Below, piece after piece: positions 53,487 to 63,531 of a DNA stretch of 64,000 nt. This DNA comes from Pseudomonas sp. R4-35-07 (lineage in GTDB: Bacteria; Pseudomonadota; Gammaproteobacteria; Pseudomonadales; Pseudomonadaceae), in the NCBI RefSeq assembly GCF_003852235.1, contig NZ_CP027732.1, positions 868,001 to 932,000 on the forward strand, read 5' to 3'. How positions within the stretch are numbered: the stretch's first letter is position 1; every line of letters starts with the position of its first letter. The notes below the pieces were generated by a model that ran no database searches, had not been told where the DNA came from, and was given only the letters and a program-made list of their open reading frames with translations. A program made the translations under genes and the position numbers.

Positions 53487-56345
53487 ATGCTCGAGCTCAC
53501 TGTAGAGCAGATATCCATGGGCCAGGTGGCGGTGGATAAATCTGCTGCCTTGCACCTGCTCGCTGAAAAACTGGTGGCCGATGGCCTGGTCGCCGAAGGT
53601 TATCTCAGCGGCTTACAAGCCCGTGAAGCCCAAGGCTCGACCTTTCTCGGCCAAGGCATTGCCATTCCCCACGGCACCCCGGAAACCCGCGATCAGGTGT
53701 TTTCCACCGGCGTGCGCCTGTTGCAGTTTCCCGAAGGCGTGGACTGGGGCGATGGCCAGGTCGTCTACCTGGCCATCGGCATCGCCGCCAAATCCGATGA
53801 ACACCTGCGCCTGCTGCAACTGCTGACCCGCGCCCTGGGTGAAACCGACCTCGGCCAAGCGTTACGCCGTGCCGGTTCCGCTGAGGCGTTGCTGAAGTTG
53901 TTGCAAGGCGCGCCGCAGGAACTGGCGCTGGATGCACAGATGATCAGCCTGGGCGTATCGGCCGATGATTTCGAGGAATTGGTGTGGCGCGGCGCGCGCC
54001 TGTTGCGCCAGGCCGATTGCGTGAGCAACGGCTTTGCCGCCGTGTTGCAGCAAGTCGATGCGCTGCCCCTGGGGGATGGCCTGTGGTGGCTGCACAGCGA
54101 ACAGACGGTCAAGCGTCCGGGCCTGGCGTTCGTCACGCCGGACAAACCCATGCGCTACCTGGGCCAGCCACTTAATGGCCTGTTCTGCCTGGCCAGCCTG
54201 GGCGAAGCGCATCAGGCGCTGCTTGAGCGCCTGTGTGCCTTGCTGATCGAAGGACGCGGCCAGGAATTGGGCCGCGCCACCAGCAGTCGTGCCGTGCTTG
54301 AAGTGCTGGGTGGCGAGCTGCCGCCCGACTGGCCCAGCGCCCGTGTCACCCTGGCCAACGCCCACGGCCTGCATGCGCGTCCGGCGAAGATCCTGGCGCA
54401 ACTGGCCAAGCAGTTTGACGGCGATATTCGCGTGCGTATCGTCGACGGCCCGGTCGGCGCCGTATCGGTAAAAAGCCTGAGCAAGTTGCTGAGCCTCGGC
54501 GCGCGGCGTGGCCAGGTACTGGAATTCGTCGCCGAGCCGACGATCGCGGGCGATGCGCTGCCGGCGCTGTTGGCTGCCATTGACGAAGGCCTGGGCGAAG
54601 AAGTCGAGCCGTTGCCGACGGTCAGCGCCCAGCCTGCCACCGCCGATATCGAACCGGTCATCAGCGCGCCGCTGCCCGGCAGCCAGATCCAGGCAATTGC
54701 CGCCGCGCCCGGTATCGCCATCGGCCCCGCGCATATCCAGGTGCAACAGGTGTTCGACTACCCGTTGCGCGGTGAAACCTGCGCCGTTGAACGCCAGCGT
54801 CTGCACACCGCGCTGAGTGATGTGCGTCGCGATATCGAAGGCCTGATCGAGCGCAGCCAATCCAAGGCCATCCGCGAGATTTTCATCACCCACCAGGAAA
54901 TGCTCGACGACCCGGAACTCACCGACGAAGTCGACACCCGTCTCAAGCAAGGCGAAAGCGCCGAAGCTGCGTGGATGAGCGTGATCGAAGCCGCCGCCAA
55001 GCAGCAGGAATCGTTGCAGGACGCCTTGCTCGCCGAACGCGCCGCTGACCTGCGCGATATCGGTCGCCGCGTATTGGCGCAACTGTGCGGCGTCGACACC
55101 GCTCAGGAACCCAATGAACCCTACATTCTGGTGATGGACGAAGTCGGCCCTTCGGACGTCGCACGCCTGGACCCGGCCCGTGTCGCCGGCATCCTCACGG
55201 CCCGTGGTGGCGCCACGGCCCACAGCGCCATCGTCGCCCGTGCCCTGGGCATTCCTGCGCTGGTCGGCGCCGGGGCGGCGGTGTTGCTGCTCAACGCCGG
55301 CACGCCTTTATTGCTCGACGGCCAGCGCGGCCGCCTGCACGTCGACCCCGACACCGCCACCCTGCAGCGCGCGACGGTGGAGCGCGACACCCGCGAACAA
55401 CGCCTGCAAGCCGCCTCGGCGCAACGCCATGAACCGGCGCTGACCCTCGACGGCCACGCGGTGGAAGTGTTCGCCAATATCGGCGAAAGCGCCGGGGTTG
55501 CCGCTGCGGTGGAACAGGGCGCCGAGGGCATCGGGCTGTTACGTACCGAACTGATTTTCATGGCCCACCCGCAAGCGCCGGACGAGGCCACCCAGGAAGC
55601 CGAATACCGTCGCGTGCTCGACGGCCTCGACGGGCGTCCGCTGGTGGTGCGCACCCTCGACGTGGGCGGCGATAAACCGCTGCCATACTGGCCGATTGCC
55701 GAAGAAGAAAATCCCTTCCTCGGTGTGCGCGGTATTCGCTTGACCTTGCAGCGCCCGCAGATCATGGAAGCGCAATTGCGTGCATTGTTACGCTCGGCGG
55801 ACAACCGGCCGTTGCGCATCATGTTCCCCATGGTCGGCAGCGTGGATGAATGGCGTGCCGCCCGGGATATGACCGAGCGCCTGCGCCTGGAAATCCCGGT
55901 GGCCGACCTGCAACTGGGGATCATGATCGAAGTGCCGTCGGCCGCGCTGCTGGCGCCGGTGCTCGCCAAGGAAGTCGACTTTTTCAGCGTCGGCACCAAC
56001 GACCTGACCCAATACACCCTGGCCATCGACCGTGGCCACCCGACCTTGTCGGCCCAGGCCGATGGCCTGCACCCGGCCGTCCTGCAATTGATCGACATCA
56101 CCGTGCGCGCCGCCCATGCCCATGGCAAATGGGTCGGCGTGTGCGGCGAGTTGGCGGCCGACCCGCTGGCGGTGCCGGTGTTGGTCGGCTTGGGAGTGGA
56201 TGAGTTGAGCGTGTCGGCGCGCAGCATTCCCGAAGTGAAGGCGCGCGTGCGCGAATTCAGCTTGAGCGAGGCCCAGGGCCTGGCGCAAAAAGCACTGGCG
56301 GTGGGTTCGCCCGCCGAAGTGCGTGCCCTTGTGGAGGCCGTGTAG
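53487..56345 (+). CDS. fruB: Fructose PTS protein EIIA-HPr-EI fusion
   Basis: A multiphosphoryl transfer protein of 952 residues that carries phosphate from PEP to the fructose permease. EIIA is about 1-145 with active His62 (IAIPHGTPE). A degenerate EIIA-like M region (about 150-275) follows, then HPr about 282-366 with His296 (NAHGLHARPA) and EI about 400-950 with His579 (RGGATAHSAIVA). Pseudomonads have only this fructose PTS for sugar, so the fusion supplies its own EI and HPr. It is followed immediately by fruK (stop TAG touches ATG). Confidence 0.97.
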   Translation: MLELTVEQISMGQVAVDKSAALHLLAEKLVADGLVAEGYLSGLQAREAQGSTFLGQGIAIPHGTPETRDQVFSTGVRLLQFPEGVDWGDGQVVYLAIGIAAKSDEHLRLLQLLTRALGETDLGQALRRAGSAEALLKLLQGAPQELALDAQMISLGVSADDFEELVWRGARLLRQADCVSNGFAAVLQQVDALPLGDGLWWLHSEQTVKRPGLAFVTPDKPMRYLGQPLNGLFCLASLGEAHQALLERLCALLIEGRGQELGRATSSRAVLEVLGGELPPDWPSARVTLANAHGLHARPAKILAQLAKQFDGDIRVRIVDGPVGAVSVKSLSKLLSLGARRGQVLEFVAEPTIAGDALPALLAAIDEGLGEEVEPLPTVSAQPATADIEPVISAPLPGSQIQAIAAAPGIAIGPAHIQVQQVFDYPLRGETCAVERQRLHTALSDVRRDIEGLIERSQSKAIREIFITHQEMLDDPELTDEVDTRLKQGESAEAAWMSVIEAAAKQQESLQDALLAERAADLRDIGRRVLAQLCGVDTAQEPNEPYILVMDEVGPSDVARLDPARVAGILTARGGATAHSAIVARALGIPALVGAGAAVLLLNAGTPLLLDGQRGRLHVDPDTATLQRATVERDTREQRLQAASAQRHEPALTLDGHAVEVFANIGESAGVAAAVEQGAEGIGLLRTELIFMAHPQAPDEATQEAEYRRVLDGLDGRPLVVRTLDVGGDKPLPYWPIAEEENPFLGVRGIRLTLQRPQIMEAQLRALLRSADNRPLRIMFPMVGSVDEWRAARDMTERLRLEIPVADLQLGIMIEVPSAALLAPVLAKEVDFFSVGTNDLTQYTLAIDRGHPTLSAQADGLHPAVLQLIDITVRAAHAHGKWVGVCGELAADPLAVPVLVGLGVDELSVSARSIPEVKARVREFSLSEAQGLAQKALAVGSPAEVRALVEAV

Positions 56346-57266
56346 ATGGCAAAGATTCTGACCCTGACGCTGAACCCGGCGTTGGACCTGACGGTGCGCT
56401 TGGCGCACCTGGCACCCGGCGCAGTCAACCGCAGTGAAACGCTCATCACCCATGCTGCCGGCAAAGGCGTGAACGTGGCGCAGGTGCTGGCGGACCTCGG
56501 CCACGAGGTCAGTGTGGGCGGCTTTCTCGGCGCGGATAACCCCCAAGCTTTCGAAGCCCTGATCGCCAGCCGTGGGTTTGGCGATTCGTTCATCCGCGTG
56601 CCGGGCGAAACCCGCAGCAACATCAAGATCGCCGAGCACGATGGCCGGGTGACCGACATCAACGCACCGGGGCCGTTGGTGAGCGAGCAGGCGCAAAAAG
56701 AGCTGCTCAAGATGATCGCGATGGTCGGCCCCGAATTCGACGCGGTGGTGGTCGCCGGCAGCTTGCCGCGTGGCGTGAGCCCGCAATGGTTTCAGGCACT
56801 GATCGAGCAATTGAAAAACCTCGGTTTGAAAGTCGCCCTGGACACCAGCGGCGAAGCCTTGCGCGCCGGGTTGAAGGCAGGCCCATGGATGGTCAAACCC
56901 AATACTGAAGAGCTCGCCGAAGCGCTGGACAACGCCACCGATGCCATCAGCCAGCTGCATCAGCAGGGCGTTGAGCATGTGGTGGTCTCGGACGGTGCCG
57001 CTGGCGTGAGCTGGTACAGCGCGGGCGCGGCCCTGCATGCCACGCCGCCCAAGGTGACGGTTGCCAGCACCGTAGGCGCCGGCGATTCGCTGCTGGCGGG
57101 CATGCTCCACGGCCTGCTGCGCGACGAAGCGCCCGAGCAGACCCTGCGCCGCGCCACGGCGATTGCCGCGATGGCGGTGACGCAAATCGGTTTTGGCATC
57201 AGCGATGACGCGCAGTTGGCGCGCCTTGAAAGCGGTGTCGATGTACACGCGCTGACAGAACAATAA
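56346..57266 (+). CDS. fruK: 1-phosphofructokinase
   Basis: Phosphorylates fructose 1-phosphate to fructose 1,6-bisphosphate. A PfkB-family kinase of 306 residues. It opens KILTLTLNPALDLTVRLAHL, has THAAGKGVNVAQVLADLGHE near residue 37 and the catalytic anion-hole block STVGAGDSLLAGMLHG near 240 with the base aspartate. It begins directly after the fruB stop codon and ends 11 nt before fruA. Its substrate is also the Cra inducer, so its activity should limit induction. Confidence 0.96.
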   Translation: MAKILTLTLNPALDLTVRLAHLAPGAVNRSETLITHAAGKGVNVAQVLADLGHEVSVGGFLGADNPQAFEALIASRGFGDSFIRVPGETRSNIKIAEHDGRVTDINAPGPLVSEQAQKELLKMIAMVGPEFDAVVVAGSLPRGVSPQWFQALIEQLKNLGLKVALDTSGEALRAGLKAGPWMVKPNTEELAEALDNATDAISQLHQQGVEHVVVSDGAAGVSWYSAGAALHATPPKVTVASTVGAGDSLLAGMLHGLLRDEAPEQTLRRATAIAAMAVTQIGFGISDDAQLARLESGVDVHALTEQ

Positions 57267-57277
57267 GAGGGTTTGTG

Positions 57278-58990
57278 ATGAAGTTAGCCATTGTTACCGC
57301 CTGCCCGAACGGCATGGTCACCAGTGTGCTGTGCGCCCGCTTGCTGGACGCCGCCGCACAGCGCCAGGGCTGGAGCACCAGTGTCGAAGTGGTGGACGTG
57401 CAACGCCCGGACAGCCAGCTGTCCCAGGCGACCCTCGATGACGCCGAGTGGGTGTTGCTGGTCAGCAGCACGCCGGTGGATATGCACCGTTTTGTCGGCA
57501 AGCGCGTGTTCCAGAGCACGCCGGCCCAGGCGTTGGCGGATGTCGACGCGGTGTTGCGTCGCGGCGCGGAGGAGGCGCAGGTGTATGTGGCGACCGAGGC
57601 GCCGGTCGGGAATGTCCCGCGCATTGTCGCGATTACCGCTTGCCCCACCGGCGTGGCCCATACGTTCATGGCCGCCGAGGCCTTGCAGCAGACCGCCAAG
57701 CGCCTGGGCTATGACTTGCAGGTCGAGACCCAGGGCTCGGTCGGTGCGCGTACGCCATTGACGCCTGAGGCCATCGCCAACGCCGACGTGGTGCTGCTGG
57801 CGGCGGACATCGAAGTCGCTACCGAGCGCTTCGCCGGCAAGAAGATTTACCGCTGTGGCACCGGCATTGCCCTCAAGCAATCGGAAGCCACGCTCAACAA
57901 GGCGCTGGCCGAGGGCGTGGTGGAAAGCGCCGCCAGCGGTGCGGTGGCCAAGTCGGAAAAAACCGGCGTGTACAAACACCTGCTCACCGGGGTGTCGTTC
58001 ATGTTGCCGATGGTGGTGGCGGGCGGCCTGTTGATCGCCTTGTCCTTCGTGTTCGGCATTCATGCCTTTGAGGAGAAGGGCACCCTGGCGGCGGCGCTGA
58101 AAACCGTCGGCGACCAGGCATTCATGCTGATGGTGCCGTTGCTGGCGGGCTACATCGCCTACTCGATCGCCGATCGCCCCGGCCTGGCGCCGGGCATGAT
58201 CGGCGGGTTGCTCGCGGGCACCCTGGGCGCTGGCTTCATTGGCGGGATCTTCGCCGGTTTCCTCGCCGGCTACAGCGTCAAGCTGATCTCACGCGCGGTG
58301 CGCTTGCCGCAAAGCCTGGAGGCCCTCAAGCCGATCCTGATCATCCCGTTGCTGGCAAGTTTGTTCACTGGCCTGGCGATGATCTATCTGGTCGGCCCTC
58401 CGGTGGCACGCTTGCTGACCGGGCTGACGGATTTTCTCAGTACCATGGGCACCACCAACGCGGTGCTGTTGGGCATCCTGTTGGGCGGCATGATGTGTGT
58501 CGATCTGGGCGGGCCGATCAACAAGGCGGCGTATGCGTTTTCCGTCGGCCTGCTGGCGGCGTCGAGCGGCGCGCCGATGGCCGCGACCATGGCGGCCGGC
58601 ATGGTGCCACCGATTGGCATGGGCATCGCGACGTTCCTGGCCCGGCGCAAGTTCGCCCAGACCGAACGCGAAGCCGGCAAGGCCGCGATGATTCTTGGCT
58701 TGTGCTTTATCTCCGAAGGGGCCATCCCGTTTGCGGCCAAGGACCCGCTGCGGGTGATCCCTGCCAGCATTGCCGGCGGCGCGCTGACGGGGGCACTGTC
58801 GATGTACTTCGGGTGCAAACTGGCCGCGCCTCACGGCGGGTTGTTCGTGCTGGTGATTCCGAACGCGATGAACCATGCGCTGCTGTACCTGTTGGCGATT
58901 GTGGCCGGCAGTGTGCTGACCGGGTTGGTGTATGCGCTGATCAAGCGGCCGGAGGCGGCGGAACTGACGGTCGCTGCTGCCAAGGGCTGA
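57278..58990 (+). CDS. fruA: Fructose PTS permease EIIBC
   Basis: Imports fructose as fructose 1-phosphate. 570 residues. Two EIIB-type domains in tandem: a degenerate N-terminal one (MKLAIVTACPNGMVTSVLCA) and the active one (about 110-205) with Cys122 in ITACPTGVAHTF. A C-terminal EIIC domain with about 8-10 membrane segments follows. ATG at 57278 is used rather than the GTG just before; AAGAGGG lies upstream. Last gene of fruBKA; REPIN 6 follows by about 10 nt. Confidence 0.96.
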   Translation: MKLAIVTACPNGMVTSVLCARLLDAAAQRQGWSTSVEVVDVQRPDSQLSQATLDDAEWVLLVSSTPVDMHRFVGKRVFQSTPAQALADVDAVLRRGAEEAQVYVATEAPVGNVPRIVAITACPTGVAHTFMAAEALQQTAKRLGYDLQVETQGSVGARTPLTPEAIANADVVLLAADIEVATERFAGKKIYRCGTGIALKQSEATLNKALAEGVVESAASGAVAKSEKTGVYKHLLTGVSFMLPMVVAGGLLIALSFVFGIHAFEEKGTLAAALKTVGDQAFMLMVPLLAGYIAYSIADRPGLAPGMIGGLLAGTLGAGFIGGIFAGFLAGYSVKLISRAVRLPQSLEALKPILIIPLLASLFTGLAMIYLVGPPVARLLTGLTDFLSTMGTTNAVLLGILLGGMMCVDLGGPINKAAYAFSVGLLAASSGAPMAATMAAGMVPPIGMGIATFLARRKFAQTEREAGKAAMILGLCFISEGAIPFAAKDPLRVIPASIAGGALTGALSMYFGCKLAAPHGGLFVLVIPNAMNHALLYLLAIVAGSVLTGLVYALIKRPEAAELTVAAAKG

Positions 58991-59000
58991 TGAGGTTTGA

Positions 59001-59095
59001 AAGTGTGGGAGGGGGCTTGCCCCCGATAGCGGTGTGTCAGCCAGTCTATTGGTAGCTGACACACTGCCATCGGGGGCAAGCCCCCTCCCATATTT
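59001..59095. repeat. REPIN 6
   Basis: Inverted REP arms of the CCCCCGAT subtype with the right arm ending CTCCCATATTTG. It lies 11 nt after fruA. The bases after the right arm, TTTGATCTTCAGTGTCTGT, are shared with REPIN 7. Confidence 0.92.
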
Positions 59096-59118
59096 GATCT
59101 TCAGTGTCTGTAAGGGCG

Positions 59119-59136
59119 GTGTCATATCTGCTTCAT
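59119..59136 (+). promoter_or_regulatory. Weak Pho-box-like sequence before the phosphatase gene
   Basis: GTGTCAT, 4 nt, GCTTCAT: the first heptamer matches the PhoB box (CTGTCAT) in 6 of 7 positions, the second in 4. It lies 47-64 nt upstream of the start codon. Phosphate-starvation control of a PhoD-type phosphatase is plausible, but this match is weak. Confidence 0.3.
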
Positions 59137-59182
59137 CCCATCATGCTTAAGTTGTCCTTTTGATACTCAAGAGGGCACCTGC

Positions 59183-60724
59183 ATGAGCCACTTCGATCTC
59201 GGCCGTCGCCGCGTGATGCAAGCTGTAGGCGCCGGCCTGTTGTTGCCGGGACTGGCGCCGGCGGTGATTGCGTCGGTAAAGGACCGTCCGCTGCTCACCG
59301 ATGGCGTGCAGTCCGGTGACCTGCTGGGCGACCGCGCGATGATCTGGAGCCGCAGCGACCGCCCGGCGCGGATGGTGGTGGAGTGGGACACCCGCAGTGT
59401 GTTCAGCAACCCACGCCGGTTCGTCTCGCCCCTGGCCGATAACCGCAGCGATTTTACGGCCCGCGTTGAACTCACCGGGCTGCCCGCCGACCAGGCGATT
59501 TTCTACCGCGTGCATTTCGAAGACGCCCAGACCGGCATCGCCAGCGAGCCGTGGTTCGGCCACTTGCGCAGCGTGCCGCAACAGCGTCGCGACATCCGCT
59601 TTGTGTGGAGCGGCGACACCGTCGGCCAGGGCTTCGGTATCAACCCGGACATTGGCGGCATGCGCATCTACGAAGCCATGCGCCTGCGCCTGCCGGACTT
59701 CTTTATCCACAGCGGCGACACCATCTACGCCGACGGCCCGGTGCCGGCGCAACTGGCCACTGAGGGCGGGCGCATCTGGCGCAATATCACCACCGAAGCC
59801 AAGAGTAAGGTCGCCGAAACCCTCGAGGAATATCGCGGCAATTACCGCTACAACTTGATGGATGAAAACGTGCGGCGCTTCAATGCCGAGGTGCCGCAGA
59901 TCTGGCAGTGGGACGACCACGAAGTGATCAACAACTGGTCATCAAGCAAGCAGTTGGACGAGCGCTACCAGACCCGCGACATCAATACCCTGGTCGGCCG
60001 CGCGCGCCAGGCCTGGCTTGAATATTCACCGATGCGCCGGCAAAGCGCCGACGCTGGCGGGCGGATTTACCGCAAGCTCAGTTATGGTCCGCTGCTGGAT
60101 GTGTTCGTGCTGGACATGCGCAGCTATCGCGGCCCCAACGACGACAACCTGGGCGGCGCAAAACCCTTCCTCGGTCGCGAACAGCTGGACTGGCTCAAGC
60201 GCGAACTCAAGGCCTCCCAGGCGCAGTGGAAAGTGGTCGCGGCCGACATGCCCATCGGTCTGGGTGTGCCGGACGGTGAAGTCAGCCCTGGCGTGCCGCG
60301 CTGGGAAGCGATCGCCAATGGTGATCCCGGCCCGGCCCAAGGGCGTGAGTTGGAAATTGCCGAGCTGCTGGGCTTCCTGCGCGCACACCAGGTGCGCAAC
60401 CACGTGTGGCTGACCGCTGATGTGCACTATTGCGCGGCGCATCACTACCACCCGGATCGGGCGGCGTTCCAGGATTTCGAACCGTTCTGGGAGTTTGTTG
60501 CAGGGCCGCTGAATGCAGGCAGTTTCGGGCCGAATCCGTTGGACAAGACCTTTGGGCCAGAGGTGGTGTTCGAAAAGGCACCGCCTGCGCAAAACACCTC
60601 GCCGTTTGCCGGGTTTCAGTTTTTTGGCGAGGTGCAGATTGATGGGCAGACGGCGGAGTTGACGGTGATCCTTCGGGACTTGGACGGAGTCTCGGTGTTC
60701 GAACAAAAACTGCAACCCGTCTGA
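59183..60724 (+). CDS. phoD: PhoD-type alkaline phosphatase/phosphodiesterase
   Basis: A 513-residue secreted metallophosphatase. The twin-arginine signal MSHFDLGRRRVMQAVGAGLL indicates Tat export of a folded, metal-loaded protein. A Fn3-like N-terminal PhoD_N domain (about 40-135) is followed by the metallophosphatase domain with FVWSGDTVGQGFG, HSGDTIYADGP and WDDHEVINNW, all canonical PhoD metal ligands. PhoD enzymes use Ca2+/Fe3+ and act on phosphodiesters and phosphomonoesters. It stands alone between two REPINs. Confidence 0.94.
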   Translation: MSHFDLGRRRVMQAVGAGLLLPGLAPAVIASVKDRPLLTDGVQSGDLLGDRAMIWSRSDRPARMVVEWDTRSVFSNPRRFVSPLADNRSDFTARVELTGLPADQAIFYRVHFEDAQTGIASEPWFGHLRSVPQQRRDIRFVWSGDTVGQGFGINPDIGGMRIYEAMRLRLPDFFIHSGDTIYADGPVPAQLATEGGRIWRNITTEAKSKVAETLEEYRGNYRYNLMDENVRRFNAEVPQIWQWDDHEVINNWSSSKQLDERYQTRDINTLVGRARQAWLEYSPMRRQSADAGGRIYRKLSYGPLLDVFVLDMRSYRGPNDDNLGGAKPFLGREQLDWLKRELKASQAQWKVVAADMPIGLGVPDGEVSPGVPRWEAIANGDPGPAQGRELEIAELLGFLRAHQVRNHVWLTADVHYCAAHHYHPDRAAFQDFEPFWEFVAGPLNAGSFGPNPLDKTFGPEVVFEKAPPAQNTSPFAGFQFFGEVQIDGQTAELTVILRDLDGVSVFEQKLQPV

Positions 60725-60740
60725 TTTGGAACGCGGTAAA

Positions 60741-60838
60741 AACTGTGGGAGGGGGCTTGCTCCCGATAGCGGTGGATCAGCCAGCCTATTTTTAGCTGGT
60801 CCACCGCCATCGGGAGCAAGCCCCCTCCCACATTTTGA
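60741..60838. repeat. REPIN 7
   Basis: Inverted REP arms of the CTCCCGAT subtype with a long well-paired centre (GGTGGATCAGCCAGCC ... GCTGGTCCACC). It lies between phoD and the convergent flavoreductase gene. Its downstream flank repeats that of REPIN 6. Confidence 0.92.
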
Positions 60839-60858
60839 TCTTCAGTGTCTGTGAGGGG

Positions 60859-63396
60859 TCAGTACACATCCCGGCGATAGCGGCCTTGCTCGATCAAACG
60901 CTCTACCGTTTCACTGCCGAGGATATCCACCAGCGCCTGATCCACCCCCGTCGCCATCCCCTGCAAGCTGCCGCACACATAAATCGCTGCGCCCTCGGCC
61001 AGCCATTTGCGCAACACGTCCGCCGATTCACGCAGGCGATCCTGCACGTAGATTTTCTCCTCCTGGTCCCGCGAGAACGCCAGGTCCAGCAGGGCCAGAT
61101 CACCACTGGCCAGCCAGCCTTGCAGTTCTGCCTGGCACAGGTAGTCGTGGGCGATATGGCGTTCGCCGAACAGCAGCCAGTTACGCTGCTGACCGTCGGC
61201 GATGCGCGCCTTGAGCAAGCTGCGCAAGCCGGCCAGGCCCGTGCCGTTGCCCAGCAGGATCAGCGGCACCGCTGCTTCGGGCAGATGGAAACCGCTGTTG
61301 CGGCGCAAGCGCAGGCTGATGCCCGCGCCGATGGCTGCGTGTTCAGTCAGCCAGCCGGAACCCAGGCCCAGGCTGCCATCCGGGTGGCGTTCCTGGCGCA
61401 CGATCAGCTCCAGCACACCGTCGCTGGCAATCGAGGCGATCGAATATTCACGCAGGCCCAGCGGTATCAGCGCATCGACCAGTGCCTGGGCATGCAGGCC
61501 GACCAGATGGGTGCGGTTGTCCGGCAACTGGCGCGTGGCCAGGGCCTGGTTGAGCGTTTGCGCCAGGCCCTCAATCAGCACGCCATCGCTGCCGGCCAGG
61601 CCCAGCCCTTCCAGAAAGTGCTCGACCGCTCGCGGGCTATTGCGTGGCAGGATTTCCACCAGGTCACCGGCCTGCCAACTGAGAGGAGAGGGCGGTGTGA
61701 GGCCGAGCAGGTAGACGGGCGCGCCGACGCTGCCAGGGTTGAGCAGGGTGCGTTGGCGCAGGGTCCAGTGTTCGAACTGGGCGGTCTGCCAAGCCGCTGC
61801 CGGCGTGTGGCCGGTGAGCTGGCCGAGCTGCTGTTGCCAGGTCAGCAAGGCCTCGGTATCGCCGCTGTCGACTTCCACCGGCGCAAACAGCGGGTTGCCG
61901 CCCTGGTGGGTCAGCCAGAAATGCAGGCGTCGGGCAAAGCCGCAGAAGTGTTCATATTGCCTGTCACCCAGGGCCAATACCGAGTAGTTCAAACCCTTGA
62001 GGGACACGTCCTGGCCGAGCACGCTGCGTTCGAAGCCACGGGCGCTGTCGGGGGCTTCGCCGTCGCCGAACGTACTGACCACGAACAAGGCATTTTCCGA
62101 CTGGCTCAGGTCGTGCTGGCTAAGCGTGCCCAAGGGCTGCACCTTCACCGGCAGACCTGCTGCCTGCAATTGCCCGGCCGTCTGCCAGGCCAATTGTTCG
62201 GCGAAACCGCTCTGGCTGGCGAAGCCGATCAACCAGGCCGGGGCATCGCTGGAGTGGGCGTCAAGACCCTTGCGTGCGTCCCTTACCTGGCGTTTTTTGC
62301 GGCGCCGGTCGAGGTACAGCAACCAGCCGGTAATGAAGAACAGCGGCATGCATAACGCGCTCAGGGTGAGCACGATCCGCCCTGCCAGCCCCCAATAGCT
62401 GCCGGTGTGCAGGGCATAGACGCTGGTCAACAACTGCGACTTATAGCTTTTGCTGGCGTAGCGCTCATGGGATTTGACCTCGCCGGTGGCCGGGTCCAGG
62501 TTGATCTGGTTCAGTGCTCGGTCATGGGGTGAGTCTTCCAGCAGGTAATACACGGTGGCCGGTTGCCCGGCGACGGCCGGCAGCCGGATGTTGTAGGCGC
62601 TCAAGCCAGGCCCGGCGTTGCTGTAGATGCTGCTCCAGATGGCCTCATAGTTGGTCACGTAGCTGGCCACGGGCGCAGGGCCTGCGGGCGGCGGGCCGCG
62701 CTTGAGCGTGCGCTCGTTCTGCGGCGCGTCGGACAGCAGTTGGGTCACGCCACGGTTGTACCAGTCGTACGACCAATACAGCCCGGTCAGTGCCGCCAGC
62801 AGATAAAACAGCAGGCACCAGGTGCCGAACACCGAGTGCAGGTCCCAATTGAAGCTGCGGCCTTTTTTACGCCAGTCCAGGGTCAACCACACGCGCCAGT
62901 TCTTCACCTGGCGCGGCCAGCGCAGGTACAGGCCGGAGAGGCAGAAGAACAGCAGGATCAGGGTGCAGGCGCCAGTGATCGTGCGCCCGGTGTCGCCCAT
63001 CGCCAGGAAGCGGTGCAACTGCAGGATGAAGCCGAATACATCCTGGCCGACGGCGTCGCCCAGGTAGTCGCCGGTATACGGGTCGAAGTAGCGTAGCGGG
63101 CCCCGGCGCTCGCCCGGCGGCGGGGTGAAGGACACGCGCCCGGCATTGCCGCTGTCGCGTTCCACCCAGAGCATCGCCACGGTGTTGCCTTCGGTGGCTT
63201 CCAGTTTGCGCACCAGTTCGGCGGGCGGCAGCACCCCGGCTTCGCGCTTTTCAACATGCAAGACGTGCGGGTTCAGCGCCCGCAGTATTTCATCCTGGAA
63301 GGAGTACGCAGCCCCGGTGATCCCCATCAAGGCCAGCACCAGCCCGGCAGTGATGCCGAAGAACCAGTGCAACTGGAACAGGGTTTTCTTCAACAC
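60859..63396 (-). CDS. PepSY/flavodoxin/ferredoxin-reductase fusion (PiuB-like ferric-siderophore reductase)
   Basis: An 845-residue inner-membrane reductase. N-terminal PepSY_TM region with four transmembrane helices (first [20 protein letters not shown]), then a flavodoxin-like FMN domain (about 385-525: [32 protein letters not shown]). An NADPH-FAD CysJ-like reductase domain follows (about 570-845: [22 protein letters not shown] segment, [16 protein letters not shown]). This layout suits electron transfer from NADPH to periplasmic or membrane iron. It matches PA4513 beside piuA in P. aeruginosa (from memory). The TonB receptor gene lies upstream on the same strand. Confidence 0.88.
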   Translation of the reverse strand: MLKKTLFQLHWFFGITAGLVLALMGITGAAYSFQDEILRALNPHVLHVEKREAGVLPPAELVRKLEATEGNTVAMLWVERDSGNAGRVSFTPPPGERRGPLRYFDPYTGDYLGDAVGQDVFGFILQLHRFLAMGDTGRTITGACTLILLFFCLSGLYLRWPRQVKNWRVWLTLDWRKKGRSFNWDLHSVFGTWCLLFYLLAALTGLYWSYDWYNRGVTQLLSDAPQNERTLKRGPPPAGPAPVASYVTNYEAIWSSIYSNAGPGLSAYNIRLPAVAGQPATVYYLLEDSPHDRALNQINLDPATGEVKSHERYASKSYKSQLLTSVYALHTGSYWGLAGRIVLTLSALCMPLFFITGWLLYLDRRRKKRQVRDARKGLDAHSSDAPAWLIGFASQSGFAEQLAWQTAGQLQAAGLPVKVQPLGTLSQHDLSQSENALFVVSTFGDGEAPDSARGFERSVLGQDVSLKGLNYSVLALGDRQYEHFCGFARRLHFWLTHQGGNPLFAPVEVDSGDTEALLTWQQQLGQLTGHTPAAAWQTAQFEHWTLRQRTLLNPGSVGAPVYLLGLTPPSPLSWQAGDLVEILPRNSPRAVEHFLEGLGLAGSDGVLIEGLAQTLNQALATRQLPDNRTHLVGLHAQALVDALIPLGLREYSIASIASDGVLELIVRQERHPDGSLGLGSGWLTEHAAIGAGISLRLRRNSGFHLPEAAVPLILLGNGTGLAGLRSLLKARIADGQQRNWLLFGERHIAHDYLCQAELQGWLASGDLALLDLAFSRDQEEKIYVQDRLRESADVLRKWLAEGAAIYVCGSLQGMATGVDQALVDILGSETVERLIEQGRYRRDVY

Positions 63397-63480
63397 GTCG
63401 GACCGCCTCGCTCAACTGGTTATGAATGTCACGGCGCGCATTATGCCGTGGCTTATCGAGAAATATTCTGTTTAGCATGC

Positions 63481-63513
63481 AAAAGCCCCACGCATCCGAT
63501 GCGTGGGGCTCAA
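63481..63513 (-). terminator. Intrinsic terminator of the second TonB receptor
   Basis: Minus-strand stem AGCCCCACGCATC / GATGCGTGGGGCT followed by TTTTG, about 20 nt after the receptor stop codon. It separates the receptor from the reductase gene, so the reductase may need its own promoter. Confidence 0.88.
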
Positions 63514-63531
63514 GTCGTGGCGCGCTTGCGC

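Noticed and set aside
53862..57263. Long antisense frames opposite fruB and fruK
   Set aside because: Low-complexity Gln/His/Arg composition and no motifs; sense genes are well supported.
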